DNA of 64,000 nt from JAICJR01 sp036494715. Its GTDB lineage: Bacteria; Actinomycetota; Thermoleophilia; Solirubrobacterales; Thermoleophilaceae. Positions 25,993-34,702 of this stretch are shown one piece after another. The position numbers and the translations under genes are program-made. The notes below the pieces were generated by a model. The model was given only the letters and a program-made list of their open reading frames with translations, did no database searches and was not told where the DNA came from. Location: assembly GCA_036494715.1 (NCBI GenBank), contig DASXNY010000155.1:1-64000 (forward strand), given 5' to 3'. Numbering within the stretch: the first letter of the stretch is position 1; each line of letters begins with the position of its first letter.

Positions 25993-26058
25993 CCAGGTTC
26001 AGCGCAGCCTGCCGACCACCCGAAAGGAGCATCCAGTCGCCCGTTGAAGGTATGCGGC

Positions 26059-26631
26059 GTGACACGCCTCCTCGAACTGTCCGAGGCGCTTGCACGCGCG
26101 CATGTGGGGACCGCCGCGCACGCCCAATCGGTGGCGGAGCTGGCCGAGCGCGTCGGCGAGCGGCTCGGCATGCGCGGCCCCGAGCTACGCACGGTGCGCT
26201 GGGGCGCCCTGCTTCACGACGTCGGCAAGATCGAGGTGAGGCGCGAGGTGCTCAACAAGCCCGGCCCGCTCTCCGACTCGGAGTTCGAGGAGATCAAGCA
26301 GCACACGGTCGTGGGCGCGCTGATGATCGAGCGCATCGCGCGCTTCGGCACGGTGCACCAGCTCGTGCGCTGGTCGCACGAGCGCTGGGACGGCGACGGC
26401 TATCCCGACGGGCTCGCCGGCGTGGCGATCCCGCTCGGCGCGCGGGTGATCTGCGTGTGCGACGCCTACGACGCGATGGTGTCGGACCGCCCCTATCGCT
26501 CGGCCATGAGCCTGGACGAGGCCGTCGGCGAGCTGCGCGCGAGCGCGGGCAGCCAGTTCGACCCGGTGGTGGTCGAGGCGCTGGTGCACGAGCTGCAGGG
26601 TGCGTCCGTCCGCGACGCTCGCATCGCCTGA
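26059..26631 (+). CDS. Stand-alone HD-GYP domain protein
   Basis: 190 residues from GTG 26059 (GAAGG 8 nt upstream); a TTG at 26044 is an alternative. It contains LLHDVGKIEV, IKQHTVVGALMIERI, SHERWDGDGYPDGLAG and VCDAYDAMVSDRPYR, the metal-binding and GYP signatures of cyclic-di-GMP phosphodiesterases. No receiver or sensor domain is attached. It follows the two-component genes on the same strand and may be co-expressed with them. A GGDEF/HD-GYP protein is encoded at 43004. Confidence 0.88.
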   Translation: MTRLLELSEALARAHVGTAAHAQSVAELAERVGERLGMRGPELRTVRWGALLHDVGKIEVRREVLNKPGPLSDSEFEEIKQHTVVGALMIERIARFGTVHQLVRWSHERWDGDGYPDGLAGVAIPLGARVICVCDAYDAMVSDRPYRSAMSLDEAVGELRASAGSQFDPVVVEALVHELQGASVRDARIA

Positions 26632-26647
26632 CCTGTACAAAGCCGGG

Positions 26648-28285
26648 GTGAGCTCCACCGGCGCAGAGCTGCTGGTCCGCGGCCTCGAGTCCGCCGGCGT
26701 GAAGCTGTGCTTCGGCCTGCCGGGTGTGCACAACCTGGCTGCCTGGAAGGCGCTCGCAGGCTCGGACATCCGCCTCGTCGGCGTGCGACACGAGCAGACC
26801 GCGGTCTACGCGGCCGACGGCTATGCACGTGCGAGCGGCGCGGTGGGCGTCGCGATCACGACGACGGGCCCCGGCGCGGCCAACACCCTGGGCGCCCTGG
26901 GTGAGGCGTGGGCCTCGGGCTCGCCCGTGGTGGTGATCGCCACCGACATCCCGACGTCGATCCGCCGGCCTGGCGTGCACCGCGGTGCCCTCCATGAGGC
27001 CTCCGACCAGGAGGCGATGTTCCGGCCGGTGACGAAGGCGACGTTCAAGGTCACCGACCCCGGCCTCCTCGGCGACGAGATCGGGTTGGCGATCCAGGCG
27101 GCCATGACCCCGCCGAGCCGGCCGGTGTACGTGGAGATCCCCACCGATGTGCTGTCCGCCCAGGGCGACGCTCCGCCGCCGGAGGAGGCGTCGCTGGCGC
27201 TGCCGTTTCCGTCGGACGCCGAGCTCGACCGCGCGGCGGAGATTCTGTCGGCGGCCTCGCGTCCGCTCGTGTGGGCGGGCGGCGGTGCGCTGCGGTCGGG
27301 CGCGGGCGCGCAGGTGGGCGCACTCGCCGAGCGCCTCGGGGCGCCGGTGTTCACCACCTACATGGCGCGCGGGCTGCTGGGCGCCTCGCATCCGTGCGCG
27401 GTCGGACTGCCCCCGCACCTGCCCGCCGCCGGGGCGCTGTGGGACGACGCCGACGCCGTGCTCGCCATCGGCAGCGACCTCGACGGCATGATGACCCAGA
27501 ACTGGGCCATGCCGCCGCCGCGGCACCTCGTGGCGATCAACGTGGACGCCGCCGATGCGGCCAAGAACTACGAGCCGGAGCTGGTGCTCCAGGGTGACGC
27601 CGCCGCCGTCGGCGCAGCGCTCGCCGAACGGTTGCCCGCGCCCGGCGGCCTGGACGGCCTGAGCGCGCGGCTCGAGGAGCTGCGGGCCGAGGCGCTCGGC
27701 GAGCTCGAGCGCGAGCACCCCGCGGAGATGCAGTTCCTGCGGGTGTTTGCCGAGGCGCTGCCCGGCGACGCCGTCGTGGTCGCCGACATGTGCATCGCCG
27801 GCTACTGGCTCGGCGCGCTGCACCCCGTGTCCGGCCCGCGCCGGCTCGCCTACCCGATGGGCTGGGGCACGCTCGGCTACGGCTTCCCCCTCTCGATCGG
27901 CTCCGCGCTGGCGGCGACCGGGCCGGTGGTGAGCGTGTCCGGAGACGGCGGCTTCCTGTATGCGTGCGGCGAGCTGGCGACGGTGGCGCAGGAGCGGATC
28001 CCGATGACCGCCGTGATCGTGGACGACGGCGGCTACGGGATGCTGCGCTTCGACCAGCGCCACCGCGGCGAGCCGACGTTCGGCGTCGACCTCACGACAC
28101 CCGACTTCGAGGCGCTGGCGCGCTCGTTCGACATCGAGGCCGAGACCGTGGACGGCCTCGGAACGGACTTCGGACGAGCGCTAGCGCGCCACATCGGGGT
28201 GGACGCACCCACCGTCCTCGTCGCTCGAGCAGCGCTGGAACCGCCGCCCACGACCTCGCCGCGCTGGTACCGCCGCGCCGTTTAG
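26648..28285 (+). CDS. Thiamine-diphosphate-dependent enzyme, acetolactate-synthase-like
   Basis: 545 residues from GTG 26648. The PYR domain has FGLPGVHN and RHEQTAVYAADGYARASG with the catalytic Glu. TTTGPGAANTLGALGEAW is the conserved GPG block. The PP domain carries SGDGGFLYACGELATVAQ and the matching DDGGYGML where an Asn is usual. The family includes acetolactate synthase large subunits and several decarboxylases; no small subunit is adjacent, so the reaction is left open. The stop codon sits in the loop of a terminator hairpin. Confidence 0.85.
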   Translation: MSSTGAELLVRGLESAGVKLCFGLPGVHNLAAWKALAGSDIRLVGVRHEQTAVYAADGYARASGAVGVAITTTGPGAANTLGALGEAWASGSPVVVIATDIPTSIRRPGVHRGALHEASDQEAMFRPVTKATFKVTDPGLLGDEIGLAIQAAMTPPSRPVYVEIPTDVLSAQGDAPPPEEASLALPFPSDAELDRAAEILSAASRPLVWAGGGALRSGAGAQVGALAERLGAPVFTTYMARGLLGASHPCAVGLPPHLPAAGALWDDADAVLAIGSDLDGMMTQNWAMPPPRHLVAINVDAADAAKNYEPELVLQGDAAAVGAALAERLPAPGGLDGLSARLEELRAEALGELEREHPAEMQFLRVFAEALPGDAVVVADMCIAGYWLGALHPVSGPRRLAYPMGWGTLGYGFPLSIGSALAATGPVVSVSGDGGFLYACGELATVAQERIPMTAVIVDDGGYGMLRFDQRHRGEPTFGVDLTTPDFEALARSFDIEAETVDGLGTDFGRALARHIGVDAPTVLVARAALEPPPTTSPRWYRRAV

Positions 28286-28297
28286 CGGCGGTTTTCG
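28269..28297 (+). terminator. Intrinsic terminator spanning a stop codon
   Basis: ACCGCCGC (28269-28276) pairs perfectly with GCGGCGGT (28285-28292), followed by a T run. The TAG stop of the ThDP enzyme lies at the loop's 3' edge, so the last codons form the left arm. Confidence 0.75.
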
Positions 28298-28374
28298 CTA
28301 TCACTCGGGTCGTGGAGGGGTCGCCGACAAGACGATTTCCGTCCTCGCTCGTGTCGCACGCCGAGCAGGACCAG

Positions 28375-29010
28375 ATGGTGGAGGAGATCCGCAGCATCTC
28401 CTTCCCGACGTCCATGCGGGGCTATGACCGGGACGCCGTGGACGCCTATGTGGAGCGCGTCAACCGCCTGATGGCGGAGCTCGAGATCAGCCGCTCACCC
28501 GAGTCCGCGGTGCGGCACGCGGTGGCGCAGGTGACCGAGGAGACGCGCGGCATCCTCGAGCGCGCCCACGAGACCGCGGAGGAAATCACGAGCCGCTCGC
28601 GCTCCCAGGCCGACGACCGCGTGCAGGAGGCCGAGCGCGAGGCGGCAGAGATCCGCGAGGGCGCCGAGACGCGCGTCCACGAGCTCGACAACGACGCCGA
28701 GGCGATCTGGGCCGAGCGCCTGCGCCTGATCGCCGACGTGCGCGAGATCGCCGACCGCCTGCTCGCGGTGGCCGACGACGCGGCTGCGCGCTTCCCGTCG
28801 GCTCACCCGGACGCAGAGACCCAGGCGCTGCCGGCCGGCAGCGAAGAGGACATCACCGAGGTGTTCGACGCCGAGACGGTGTCGGACCCGGAGGTCGAGG
28901 AGGTCGAGGAGCTCGAGGACGAGGCCCAAGCGGAAGCCGAGGCCGAGATCGAGCCCGAGGAGTTCGACCCCGACGTCGAGTCAGAGCCCGAGCCTGAACA
29001 GCGGCAGTAA
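28375..29010 (+). CDS. DivIVA-domain coiled-coil protein
   Basis: 211 residues if ATG 28375 (AGGA 5 nt upstream) is used; GTG codons at 28312 and 28351 would add 13-21 residues. The N-terminal ISFPTSMRGYDRDAVDAYVE is the membrane-curvature-binding DivIVA lipid-binding motif. A long coiled coil follows (about 40-130). The last ~60 residues are very acidic, with Glu/Asp-rich repeats. DivIVA-type proteins mark poles or septa and recruit cell-wall machinery in actinobacteria. This one is short and may be an accessory paralogue rather than the main Wag31. Confidence 0.82.
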   Translation: MVEEIRSISFPTSMRGYDRDAVDAYVERVNRLMAELEISRSPESAVRHAVAQVTEETRGILERAHETAEEITSRSRSQADDRVQEAEREAAEIREGAETRVHELDNDAEAIWAERLRLIADVREIADRLLAVADDAAARFPSAHPDAETQALPAGSEEDITEVFDAETVSDPEVEEVEELEDEAQAEAEAEIEPEEFDPDVESEPEPEQRQ

Positions 29011-29030
29011 GGCCGGGACCTCACCCGCGT

Positions 29031-29061
29031 CACCTTTACCACCGTATAGGTGGCAAAGGTG
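29031..29061. terminator. Bidirectional hairpin between convergent genes
   Basis: CACCTTTACCACC (29031-29043) pairs with GGTGGCAAAGGTG (29049-29061) over 13 positions with one A-C mismatch and a GTATA loop. It lies between the convergent DivIVA and aldehyde dehydrogenase genes. There is no T run, so termination on either strand is an inference. Confidence 0.55.
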
Positions 29062-29095
29062 GATCGCGTTGGGGCCGAGCCCTTATTGCAATCAG

Positions 29096-30670
29096 TTAGT
29101 CGGGCAGGCGGAAGTCCATGTCGCCGCTGATGTCGGCGACGTCCATCTGCGCCTTCTGCAGCTTGCCGGCGTAGTCCCAGTTCATCGACTGCCAGCGCGT
29201 GAACTGGTCGAGCACCCAGATGCCGGACTGGCGCGCGCCGTTGCCGGACTTGCCATTGCCGCCGAACGGCAGGTGCGCCTCTGCGCCGGAGGTGGAGTTG
29301 TTCACGCTCACCATCCCGGCCGTCACGCGGCGGCGGAACTCGAATGCGCTCTTCGGGTCGTTCGTGTAGATCGCCGAGGAGAGCCCGTAGCCGTGCCCGT
29401 TGGCCAGGTCGATCATCTCGTCGAAGCCCGAGAAGGTCGCCACGCCGACGATCGGGCCGAAGGTCTCGGTCGAGTAGAGCGCGTCCTCGCGGCGCACGCC
29501 GTCGACGATCGTGGGGTGGCAGAAGATGCCGGCGTCGGGATCGCCGACGAAGCCGGCGCGCGGCGAGTCCGAGCTGATCCGCCCGGTGGCGCTCGAGCCG
29601 TGCACGCTGTGGTGGTCCTCGATCAGGTCGAGCCAGCCGAGGAAGCGCTCGAGGAAGCGCTCGTGGATCATCGGGCCGTAAATCACGTCCTGGGTCGGGT
29701 CGCCGACCGGGGCCTCCTCGACCGCGCGGATGAAGCGCGACATGAACTCGTCGTGCACGTCCTCGTGGACGACCACCGTGCCCAGCGAGGTGCAGCGCTG
29801 GCCGGCGGTGCCGAAGCCGCTGAAGAGCGCGCCCTCGACGGCGAGGTCGAGGTTGGCATCGGGCATGACGACGAGCGGGTTCTTGCCGCCGAGCTCGAGG
29901 CAGGGCTGCTGGATGTGGCGGCCGCAGAGCTCGCCGATGCGGCGGCCCACGTCGGATGAGCCGGTGAAGCCGACCTTGTCGATGAGCCCCTCGGCGAGCG
30001 ACTGCTCGAGTCCCTCGAAGGCGGTGGGGCCGTCGCACTGGACCAGGTTGAGCACGCCGTCGGGGAGCCCGCCGTGCAGGAACAGCTCCGCGAGCGCCTC
30101 GCCGAGGGCGGGCGCGTACTCGGCCGGCTTCCACACGACCGCGTTGCCGCACAGGAGCGCCGGCACGATGTACCAGGACGGCACCGCCACCGGGAAGTTG
30201 CCCGCCGTGATGATCGCGGCGACGCCCACCGGGGTCCGGAAGGTGAAGAGCTGCTTGTCGGGCATCTCCGACGGCACGGTCTGGCCGTAGAGGCGCCGCC
30301 CCTCGGAGACGAAGAAGTTGCAGGTGTCGATGATCTCCTGCACCTCGCCGAGCGACTCGGCGTAGGGCTTGCCGATCTCGCGCGTGACGAGCCGCGACAG
30401 CGCCTCCTTGTTGTCCTCCACGAGCCGGCCGATCTGCTGGATCGCGCGGCCGCGGACGGGAGCCGGCACGTCGGCCCAGGCGGCCTGCGCCTCGCGCGCG
30501 GCGCGCGCGGCGGCGACGAAGGTGGACGCGTCGCCGAGCAGCGCCTCGGCCACGACGTCTGAGCTGCGCGCCGGGTTGGTGGAGGTGATGCGCCCGCCGG
30601 GCGCGTCGGTCATGGCTCGCCCGCCGATCACGGAGGCGACGGTGCGGGAAGGGGCAAGGGTGTCAGTCAT
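29096..30670 (-). CDS. Aldehyde dehydrogenase family protein
   Basis: 524 residues from ATG 30670. The NAD-binding region has ITAGNFPVAVPSWYIVPALL and FTGSSDVGRRIGELCGRH. The catalytic Glu is in LELGGKNPLV and the nucleophile Cys in GTAGQRCTSLG. The C-terminal FGGNGKSGNG matches the family, and the overall pattern is closest to ALDH7-like semialdehyde dehydrogenases, though the substrate is not certain. It oxidises an aldehyde to an acid with NAD(P)+. A TACGAT box 7 nt before the ATG gives a leaderless promoter. Neighbours do not define a pathway. Confidence 0.9.
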   Translation of the reverse strand: MTDTLAPSRTVASVIGGRAMTDAPGGRITSTNPARSSDVVAEALLGDASTFVAAARAAREAQAAWADVPAPVRGRAIQQIGRLVEDNKEALSRLVTREIGKPYAESLGEVQEIIDTCNFFVSEGRRLYGQTVPSEMPDKQLFTFRTPVGVAAIITAGNFPVAVPSWYIVPALLCGNAVVWKPAEYAPALGEALAELFLHGGLPDGVLNLVQCDGPTAFEGLEQSLAEGLIDKVGFTGSSDVGRRIGELCGRHIQQPCLELGGKNPLVVMPDANLDLAVEGALFSGFGTAGQRCTSLGTVVVHEDVHDEFMSRFIRAVEEAPVGDPTQDVIYGPMIHERFLERFLGWLDLIEDHHSVHGSSATGRISSDSPRAGFVGDPDAGIFCHPTIVDGVRREDALYSTETFGPIVGVATFSGFDEMIDLANGHGYGLSSAIYTNDPKSAFEFRRRVTAGMVSVNNSTSGAEAHLPFGGNGKSGNGARQSGIWVLDQFTRWQSMNWDYAGKLQKAQMDVADISGDMDFRLPD

Positions 30671-30677
30671 GTCCTGG

Positions 30678-30683
30678 ATCGTA
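30678..30683 (-). promoter_or_regulatory. -10 box for leaderless aldehyde dehydrogenase
   Basis: TACGAT on the minus strand, then 7 nt, then the ATG at 30670. No clear -35 was identified. The interval to 30746 is shared with the divergent esterase gene. Confidence 0.45.
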
Positions 30684-30745
30684 GAACCGGCGCACCACCC
30701 AACACTTTCCGGATATGTTGCACGCGCGGAATCGAGGCTTGGGGG

Positions 30746-32962
30746 ATGGTCGTGCAGGGACGAATCGTGCTCTTCGGCGCGCTGTGCGCGCTCGTCGTTG
30801 CGGCGCCCGCGGGCGCCGCCACCGGATCGCTCTACAGCGGGGCAGGCCCGCGTCCGGGACCCGATCTGCTGTACGCGCCGGCGGCCGACGCGCCGCAGCT
30901 CACCAACAGCGGGATCTGGAAGGCGCCGCCCATCCTCGTCTCGGGCGCGAGCGCCTACCGCGACGGCGAGTTCCTCTACCAGGACTACCTCTACGACGAC
31001 CACGGCGCGAACGGCGGCGTGCCCGACCCCACCGACCCGCGCATCTCGGGCGACACCTTCTCGCAGCCGAACGGCACCTACACCTACCCCAGCGATCCCG
31101 TCTACGCGGGCAACGCGGCCGACCTCGTCGAGCTGCGGGTGAAGCCCACGGCGACCGCCACCGCGTTCCGCATCACCCTGAACACCATGAAGGACCCCTC
31201 GCTCGTGGCGACGACGATCGCGATCGGCGACAGCGCCACGCCCCAGCAGTTCCCCCACGGGGCGGGCGCCAGCGCGCCCGCGCAGTGGTTCGTGACCGTG
31301 CACGGGCAGACCGCCGACATGCTCGACGCCGCCAGCGGGAAGGCCGCGGCCACGGCGCCCAGCGTGAGCGTCGACTCGACGCGCCGGCAGATCACCGTGC
31401 TCGTGCCTCACTCGGACTGGAATCCGGGCAACGGCACCGTCCGCCTGGCGGCCGGGACCGGTCTATGGGACACGGCCGCGGGGGCCTACCTGATCCCGCA
31501 GCAGGCCGCGGACGCCACACACCCCGGCGGCGCCGGAACCCTCTCGAAGCCGACGGCCTTCTTCAACGTGGCCTTCCGCTCGGGTGAGCCGATGCCGGAC
31601 GCGACCGATCCGGTCGGCACCGCCACGAACGCCGCCTGGTGGCGCGACCAGCAGCAGGGACAGTCGCTCAAGAACGGCGACCTCTCCCCCTTCCACGCCT
31701 ACGTGGACTTCTCGAAGCTGGCGCGCGGCGTCAACGACGACAGCGGCGTGCCGAAGACCGGCGCGCTCGACCGCATCCTCGCAAGCCGCTTCGAGACGGA
31801 GCAGGGCACCGACTACTCGACCACCTGCCAGTCGGCCACGTCCTGCAAGGGCGAGCTGCGCGGCCGGCTTCAGCCGTACGCGATCTACGTGCCGAAGCAG
31901 GCGCAGCCCGCGAACGGCTACGGCATGACGCTGCTGCTGCACTCGCTCGGCGCGAACTACAACCAGTTCCTCGGCTCGCGCAACCAGTCGCAGTTCGGCG
32001 AGCGCGGTCCCGGCTCAATCGAGATCACGCCGGAGGGCCGCGGCCCGGACGGCTGGTACTACGACTACGCGGGCGCCGACACCTTCGAGGTCTGGGCGGA
32101 TGTCGCCCGCCACTACAAGCTCGACCCGAGCTGGACCGCGATCGCCGGCTACAGCATGGGCGGCTACGGCACCTACAAGTTCGCGAGCCAGTACCCGGAC
32201 CTGTTCGCCAAGGCGCAGCCCACCGTGGGACCGCCCGGCCTCGGCGTCTGGCTGCCGCCTGCGCCGCCCGAGCCGGGAGGCGACGGCAGCAACACGAACA
32301 ACATGCTGCCGTCGGTGCGCAACATCCCGTTCCTGATCTGGGACGCGGTCACCGACGAGCTCGTGCCATACCCCGGCCCCGTCGAGCAGGCGCAGACCTT
32401 CGACGACCTCGGTTACCGCTACGAGTTCGACTCGTTCGCGCCGGCCGAGCACCTGACGCTGGCGATCAACGACCAGTTCCAGCCGGCGGCCGACTTCCTC
32501 GGCACCACGAGGGTGGACCGCAACCCCGCCCACGTCACCTACGTGGTCAATCCGAAGATGGACTTCCCGGAGATGGGCGGCCCGGCCAACCACGCCTACT
32601 GGCTGTCGGGGCTGAAGCTGCGCGACGCGAGCGGCGACGCCCCGCGGGGGACGATCGACGTGCGCTCCGAGGGCTTCGGCGCCGGCGACCCGGCGGCGCT
32701 GCCCACGCAGCGCAGCGCGGGCGCGCTCACCGGCGGCACGCTGCCCGCGATCGCCTACACGAGCCAGTCGAAGCAGTGGGGCCCGGCGCCGCCGGCGCTC
32801 GTACGCAACCAGCTCGACATCGACGCGAAGAACATCGCGGCGCTGACGATCGATCCGGCGCGGGCGCACGTGACCTGCGGGGCCGCCCTCAGCGTCATCA
32901 CGGACGGCCCCGTTAGCGTCACGCTCGCCGGCTGCGGGCGGACGCAGACGTTCGGCGGCTAG
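30746..32962 (+). CDS. Large secreted esterase-like protein with N-terminal binding module
   Basis: 738 residues. The signal peptide ends at about residue 27 (APAGAA). The first ~270 residues (YQDYLYDDHGANG, TYTYPSDPVYAGNAADLVEL) resemble the glucodextranase C-terminal-like carbohydrate-binding fold. A second part from about 370 is an alpha/beta hydrolase: LLLHSLGANYNQF provides the oxyanion loop and AGYSMGGYGTYKF the nucleophile elbow with Ser470. The acid is probably in AVTDELVPY and the His in PAEHLTL. A beta-rich C-terminal domain with two cysteines follows. It may cleave ester or peptide bonds outside the cell. The stop overlaps the convergent DUF1059 gene. Confidence 0.8.
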   Translation: MVVQGRIVLFGALCALVVAAPAGAATGSLYSGAGPRPGPDLLYAPAADAPQLTNSGIWKAPPILVSGASAYRDGEFLYQDYLYDDHGANGGVPDPTDPRISGDTFSQPNGTYTYPSDPVYAGNAADLVELRVKPTATATAFRITLNTMKDPSLVATTIAIGDSATPQQFPHGAGASAPAQWFVTVHGQTADMLDAASGKAAATAPSVSVDSTRRQITVLVPHSDWNPGNGTVRLAAGTGLWDTAAGAYLIPQQAADATHPGGAGTLSKPTAFFNVAFRSGEPMPDATDPVGTATNAAWWRDQQQGQSLKNGDLSPFHAYVDFSKLARGVNDDSGVPKTGALDRILASRFETEQGTDYSTTCQSATSCKGELRGRLQPYAIYVPKQAQPANGYGMTLLLHSLGANYNQFLGSRNQSQFGERGPGSIEITPEGRGPDGWYYDYAGADTFEVWADVARHYKLDPSWTAIAGYSMGGYGTYKFASQYPDLFAKAQPTVGPPGLGVWLPPAPPEPGGDGSNTNNMLPSVRNIPFLIWDAVTDELVPYPGPVEQAQTFDDLGYRYEFDSFAPAEHLTLAINDQFQPAADFLGTTRVDRNPAHVTYVVNPKMDFPEMGGPANHAYWLSGLKLRDASGDAPRGTIDVRSEGFGAGDPAALPTQRSAGALTGGTLPAIAYTSQSKQWGPAPPALVRNQLDIDAKNIAALTIDPARAHVTCGAALSVITDGPVSVTLAGCGRTQTFGG

Positions 32963-33162
32963 GCGGCCGAGCCGACGAGGGCGGTCTCCTCCTTGAGGGC
33001 CCTCCGGATCTCCTCGCGGAACTCCGGCGTGTCCTCGTGCCCGTGCACCGAGACGGCGTGGTCGCCGGCCGCCCTCACCACCTCGTCCTCGGTCCCAGAG
33101 ATGTAGAGCGAGCAATTGCTCTCGCTGGGCATCTCGCGGCAATCGACGTACATGCGGCCCAT
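32959..33162 (-). CDS. DUF1059 small protein
   Basis: 67 residues with an AGGAGA site before the ATG. The layout DCREMPSESNCSLYISGTED followed by EVVRAAGDHAVSVHG is the DUF1059 pattern: two cysteines and a histidine that may bind a metal. No role is established. It lies divergently from the arfB-like gene and overlaps the convergent esterase stop by 4 nt. Confidence 0.85.
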   Translation of the reverse strand: MGRMYVDCREMPSESNCSLYISGTEDEVVRAAGDHAVSVHGHEDTPEFREEIRRALKEETALVGSAA

Positions 33163-33263
33163 GGTGTTTCTCCTGTCGTCGGGGGCCCCGCGGGACAGTT
33201 CTACCTCCGCCGGGGTGGGCCGGTCAAGGCGCAGTGGGCATCATGCGTTCGGTGGAAGATCCG

Positions 33264-33665
33264 ATGGTCGTCACGCGGAGCGTGTCTGTTCCGTTGTCTG
33301 AGATCGACTTGCGCGTCTCGCGTTCGTCCGGGCCTGGCGGGCAACACGCGAATGTCACGGCGTCGCGGGTGGAGGCCGTGTTCGACGTCGCGGAGTCGCC
33401 GTCGCTCAGCGAGGTTCAGCGCAAGCGGGTGATGGCCAAGGTGGGCCCACGCCTCACCGCCGTCGCGCAGGACACCCGCAGCCAGGCGCGCAATCGCGAG
33501 CTGGCGCTCGAGCGCCTACGCTCCCGGCTCGCCGCGGCGCTGGCGGTTCCGCGCACGCGCCACGCCACGAAGCCGACCAAGGCCGCACGCACCAAGCGGC
33601 TCGAGTCGAAGCGGCGGCGCTCCGACGTCAAGCGCGCGCGCCGTCGCCCGGGGGCGGACGATTAG
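33264..33665 (+). CDS. arfB: Alternative ribosome-rescue factor ArfB-like (RF-1 domain)
   Basis: 133 residues from ATG 33264, which has a GGAAG site 6 nt upstream. The RF-1 core contains SSGPGGQHANVTASRVE with the GGQ peptidyl-tRNA hydrolysis motif. The long basic C-terminal tail (TKRLESKRRRSDVKRARRR) is the part that enters the empty mRNA channel in ArfB. There is no codon-recognition domain, so it is not a true release factor. It should free ribosomes stalled on truncated mRNAs. In-frame starts exist upstream but lack an SD. Confidence 0.9.
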   Translation: MVVTRSVSVPLSEIDLRVSRSSGPGGQHANVTASRVEAVFDVAESPSLSEVQRKRVMAKVGPRLTAVAQDTRSQARNRELALERLRSRLAAALAVPRTRHATKPTKAARTKRLESKRRRSDVKRARRRPGADD

Positions 33666-34390
33666 GCCACCCGCGCCTGGCGGTGGACCGCGCTGTTCAC
33701 GACCTCGAGCACCCGCGCTGGGTCGTCGGTGACCTCGAACAGGTCCATGTCGTCAGCCGAGATCTTCCCCTCGGCGAGCATCCGCTCGCGCAGCCAGTCC
33801 ACGAGCCCCTGCCAGTAGGAGCTGACCACCAGCAGCACCGGGAAGTAACGGATCTTGCCGGTCTGGATCAAGGTGAGCGCCTCGAACAGCTCGTCGAGCG
33901 TGCCGAAACCGCCCGGGAAGACGACGAACGACGACGCGTAGCGGACGAACATCACCTTGCGTGTGAAGAAGTAGTGGAACTGCAGCGGCAGGTCGACGAA
34001 CTTGTTGATCCCGACCTCGAACGGCAGGTCGATGTTGAGCCCGATCGAGAGCGCGCCGGCGTCGCGCGCGCCGCGGTTGGCGGCCTCCATGATCCCCGGG
34101 CCGCCGCCGGTGATGATCGCGAAGCCGGCGGCGCCGAGGACGCGCGCCGTCTCGCGCGCGAGCGCGTACTCGGGATGCTCGCGTGGCGTCCGCGCCGAGC
34201 CGAATATCGACACCGCCGCGCCGACATGGGCGAGCGCCCGGAAGCCCTCGTCGAGCTCGCCCGAGATGCGGCCCACGCGCGCGGCGTCGGACTGCGTCGA
34301 GACGATCGACTCGACCTCCGCCCCGAGCAACTCCTCGTCGAGGGTCGCCGGCGGGCGCGGCTCGCGCGGGTCGCGAGGCTCGTCGCTCAC
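33662..34390 (-). CDS. LOG-family nucleoside-monophosphate phosphoribohydrolase
   Basis: 242 residues. The Rossmann-like LOG fold shows VSIFGSARTP, IITGGGPGIMEAANRGA and the signature PGGFGTLDELFEAL. Proteins of this family split the N-glycosidic bond of AMP-type or cytokinin ribotides. Here a housekeeping nucleotide hydrolase is more likely than hormone production. The GTG at 34390 is preceded by AAGGAG at 6 nt, and the SD overlaps the end of the upstream gene. It overlaps arfB convergently by 4 nt (TTAG). Confidence 0.9.
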   Translation of the reverse strand: MSDEPRDPREPRPPATLDEELLGAEVESIVSTQSDAARVGRISGELDEGFRALAHVGAAVSIFGSARTPREHPEYALARETARVLGAAGFAIITGGGPGIMEAANRGARDAGALSIGLNIDLPFEVGINKFVDLPLQFHYFFTRKVMFVRYASSFVVFPGGFGTLDELFEALTLIQTGKIRYFPVLLVVSSYWQGLVDWLRERMLAEGKISADDMDLFEVTDDPARVLEVVNSAVHRQARVA

Positions 34391-34393
34391 GAG

Positions 34394-34684
34394 CTACTCC
34401 TTATGGGCTGAGAGACGCGCCAGCGCCTCGTGGCACTCCACCACCCGTTGCTTCACCGGGTCGTCGTCGGGACGGTCGTGCACCATGTCCCAGGTCCTCT
34501 CCGCCACCTCGCTCGCGGTCTCGGACGTGGCCTGCGCGCAGAGCAGGTCGATCAGCCTGATCTCGAACGTCTGGATCTGGATGGCTGGATCGCCCGGATC
34601 GAGGCGCGGCAGCGGGTCGTTGGTGGCCTCCCGCCACATGGCCGCCGCGATCACGAGCCGATTCCTGAGAAGAGTCGGGTCCAT
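34394..34684 (-). CDS. Hypothetical protein, 96 residues
   Basis: A short helical protein (MDPTLLRNRLVIAAAMWREA) with a His/Asp/Arg-rich middle. No signal, membrane segment or known motif is seen. It has a TAATCT box about 15 nt upstream and probably forms an operon with the LOG gene, whose start lies 4 nt after its stop. Function unknown. Confidence 0.7.
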   Translation of the reverse strand: MDPTLLRNRLVIAAAMWREATNDPLPRLDPGDPAIQIQTFEIRLIDLLCAQATSETASEVAERTWDMVHDRPDDDPVKQRVVECHEALARLSAHKE

Positions 34685-34702
34685 GAGTCGCAGTGGCGCA
34701 GA

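Noticed and set aside
26600..26647. Earlier start for the second ThDP enzyme
   Set aside because: The extra 16 residues overlap the end of the HD-GYP gene and do not look like the family N terminus; GTG 26648 fits better.
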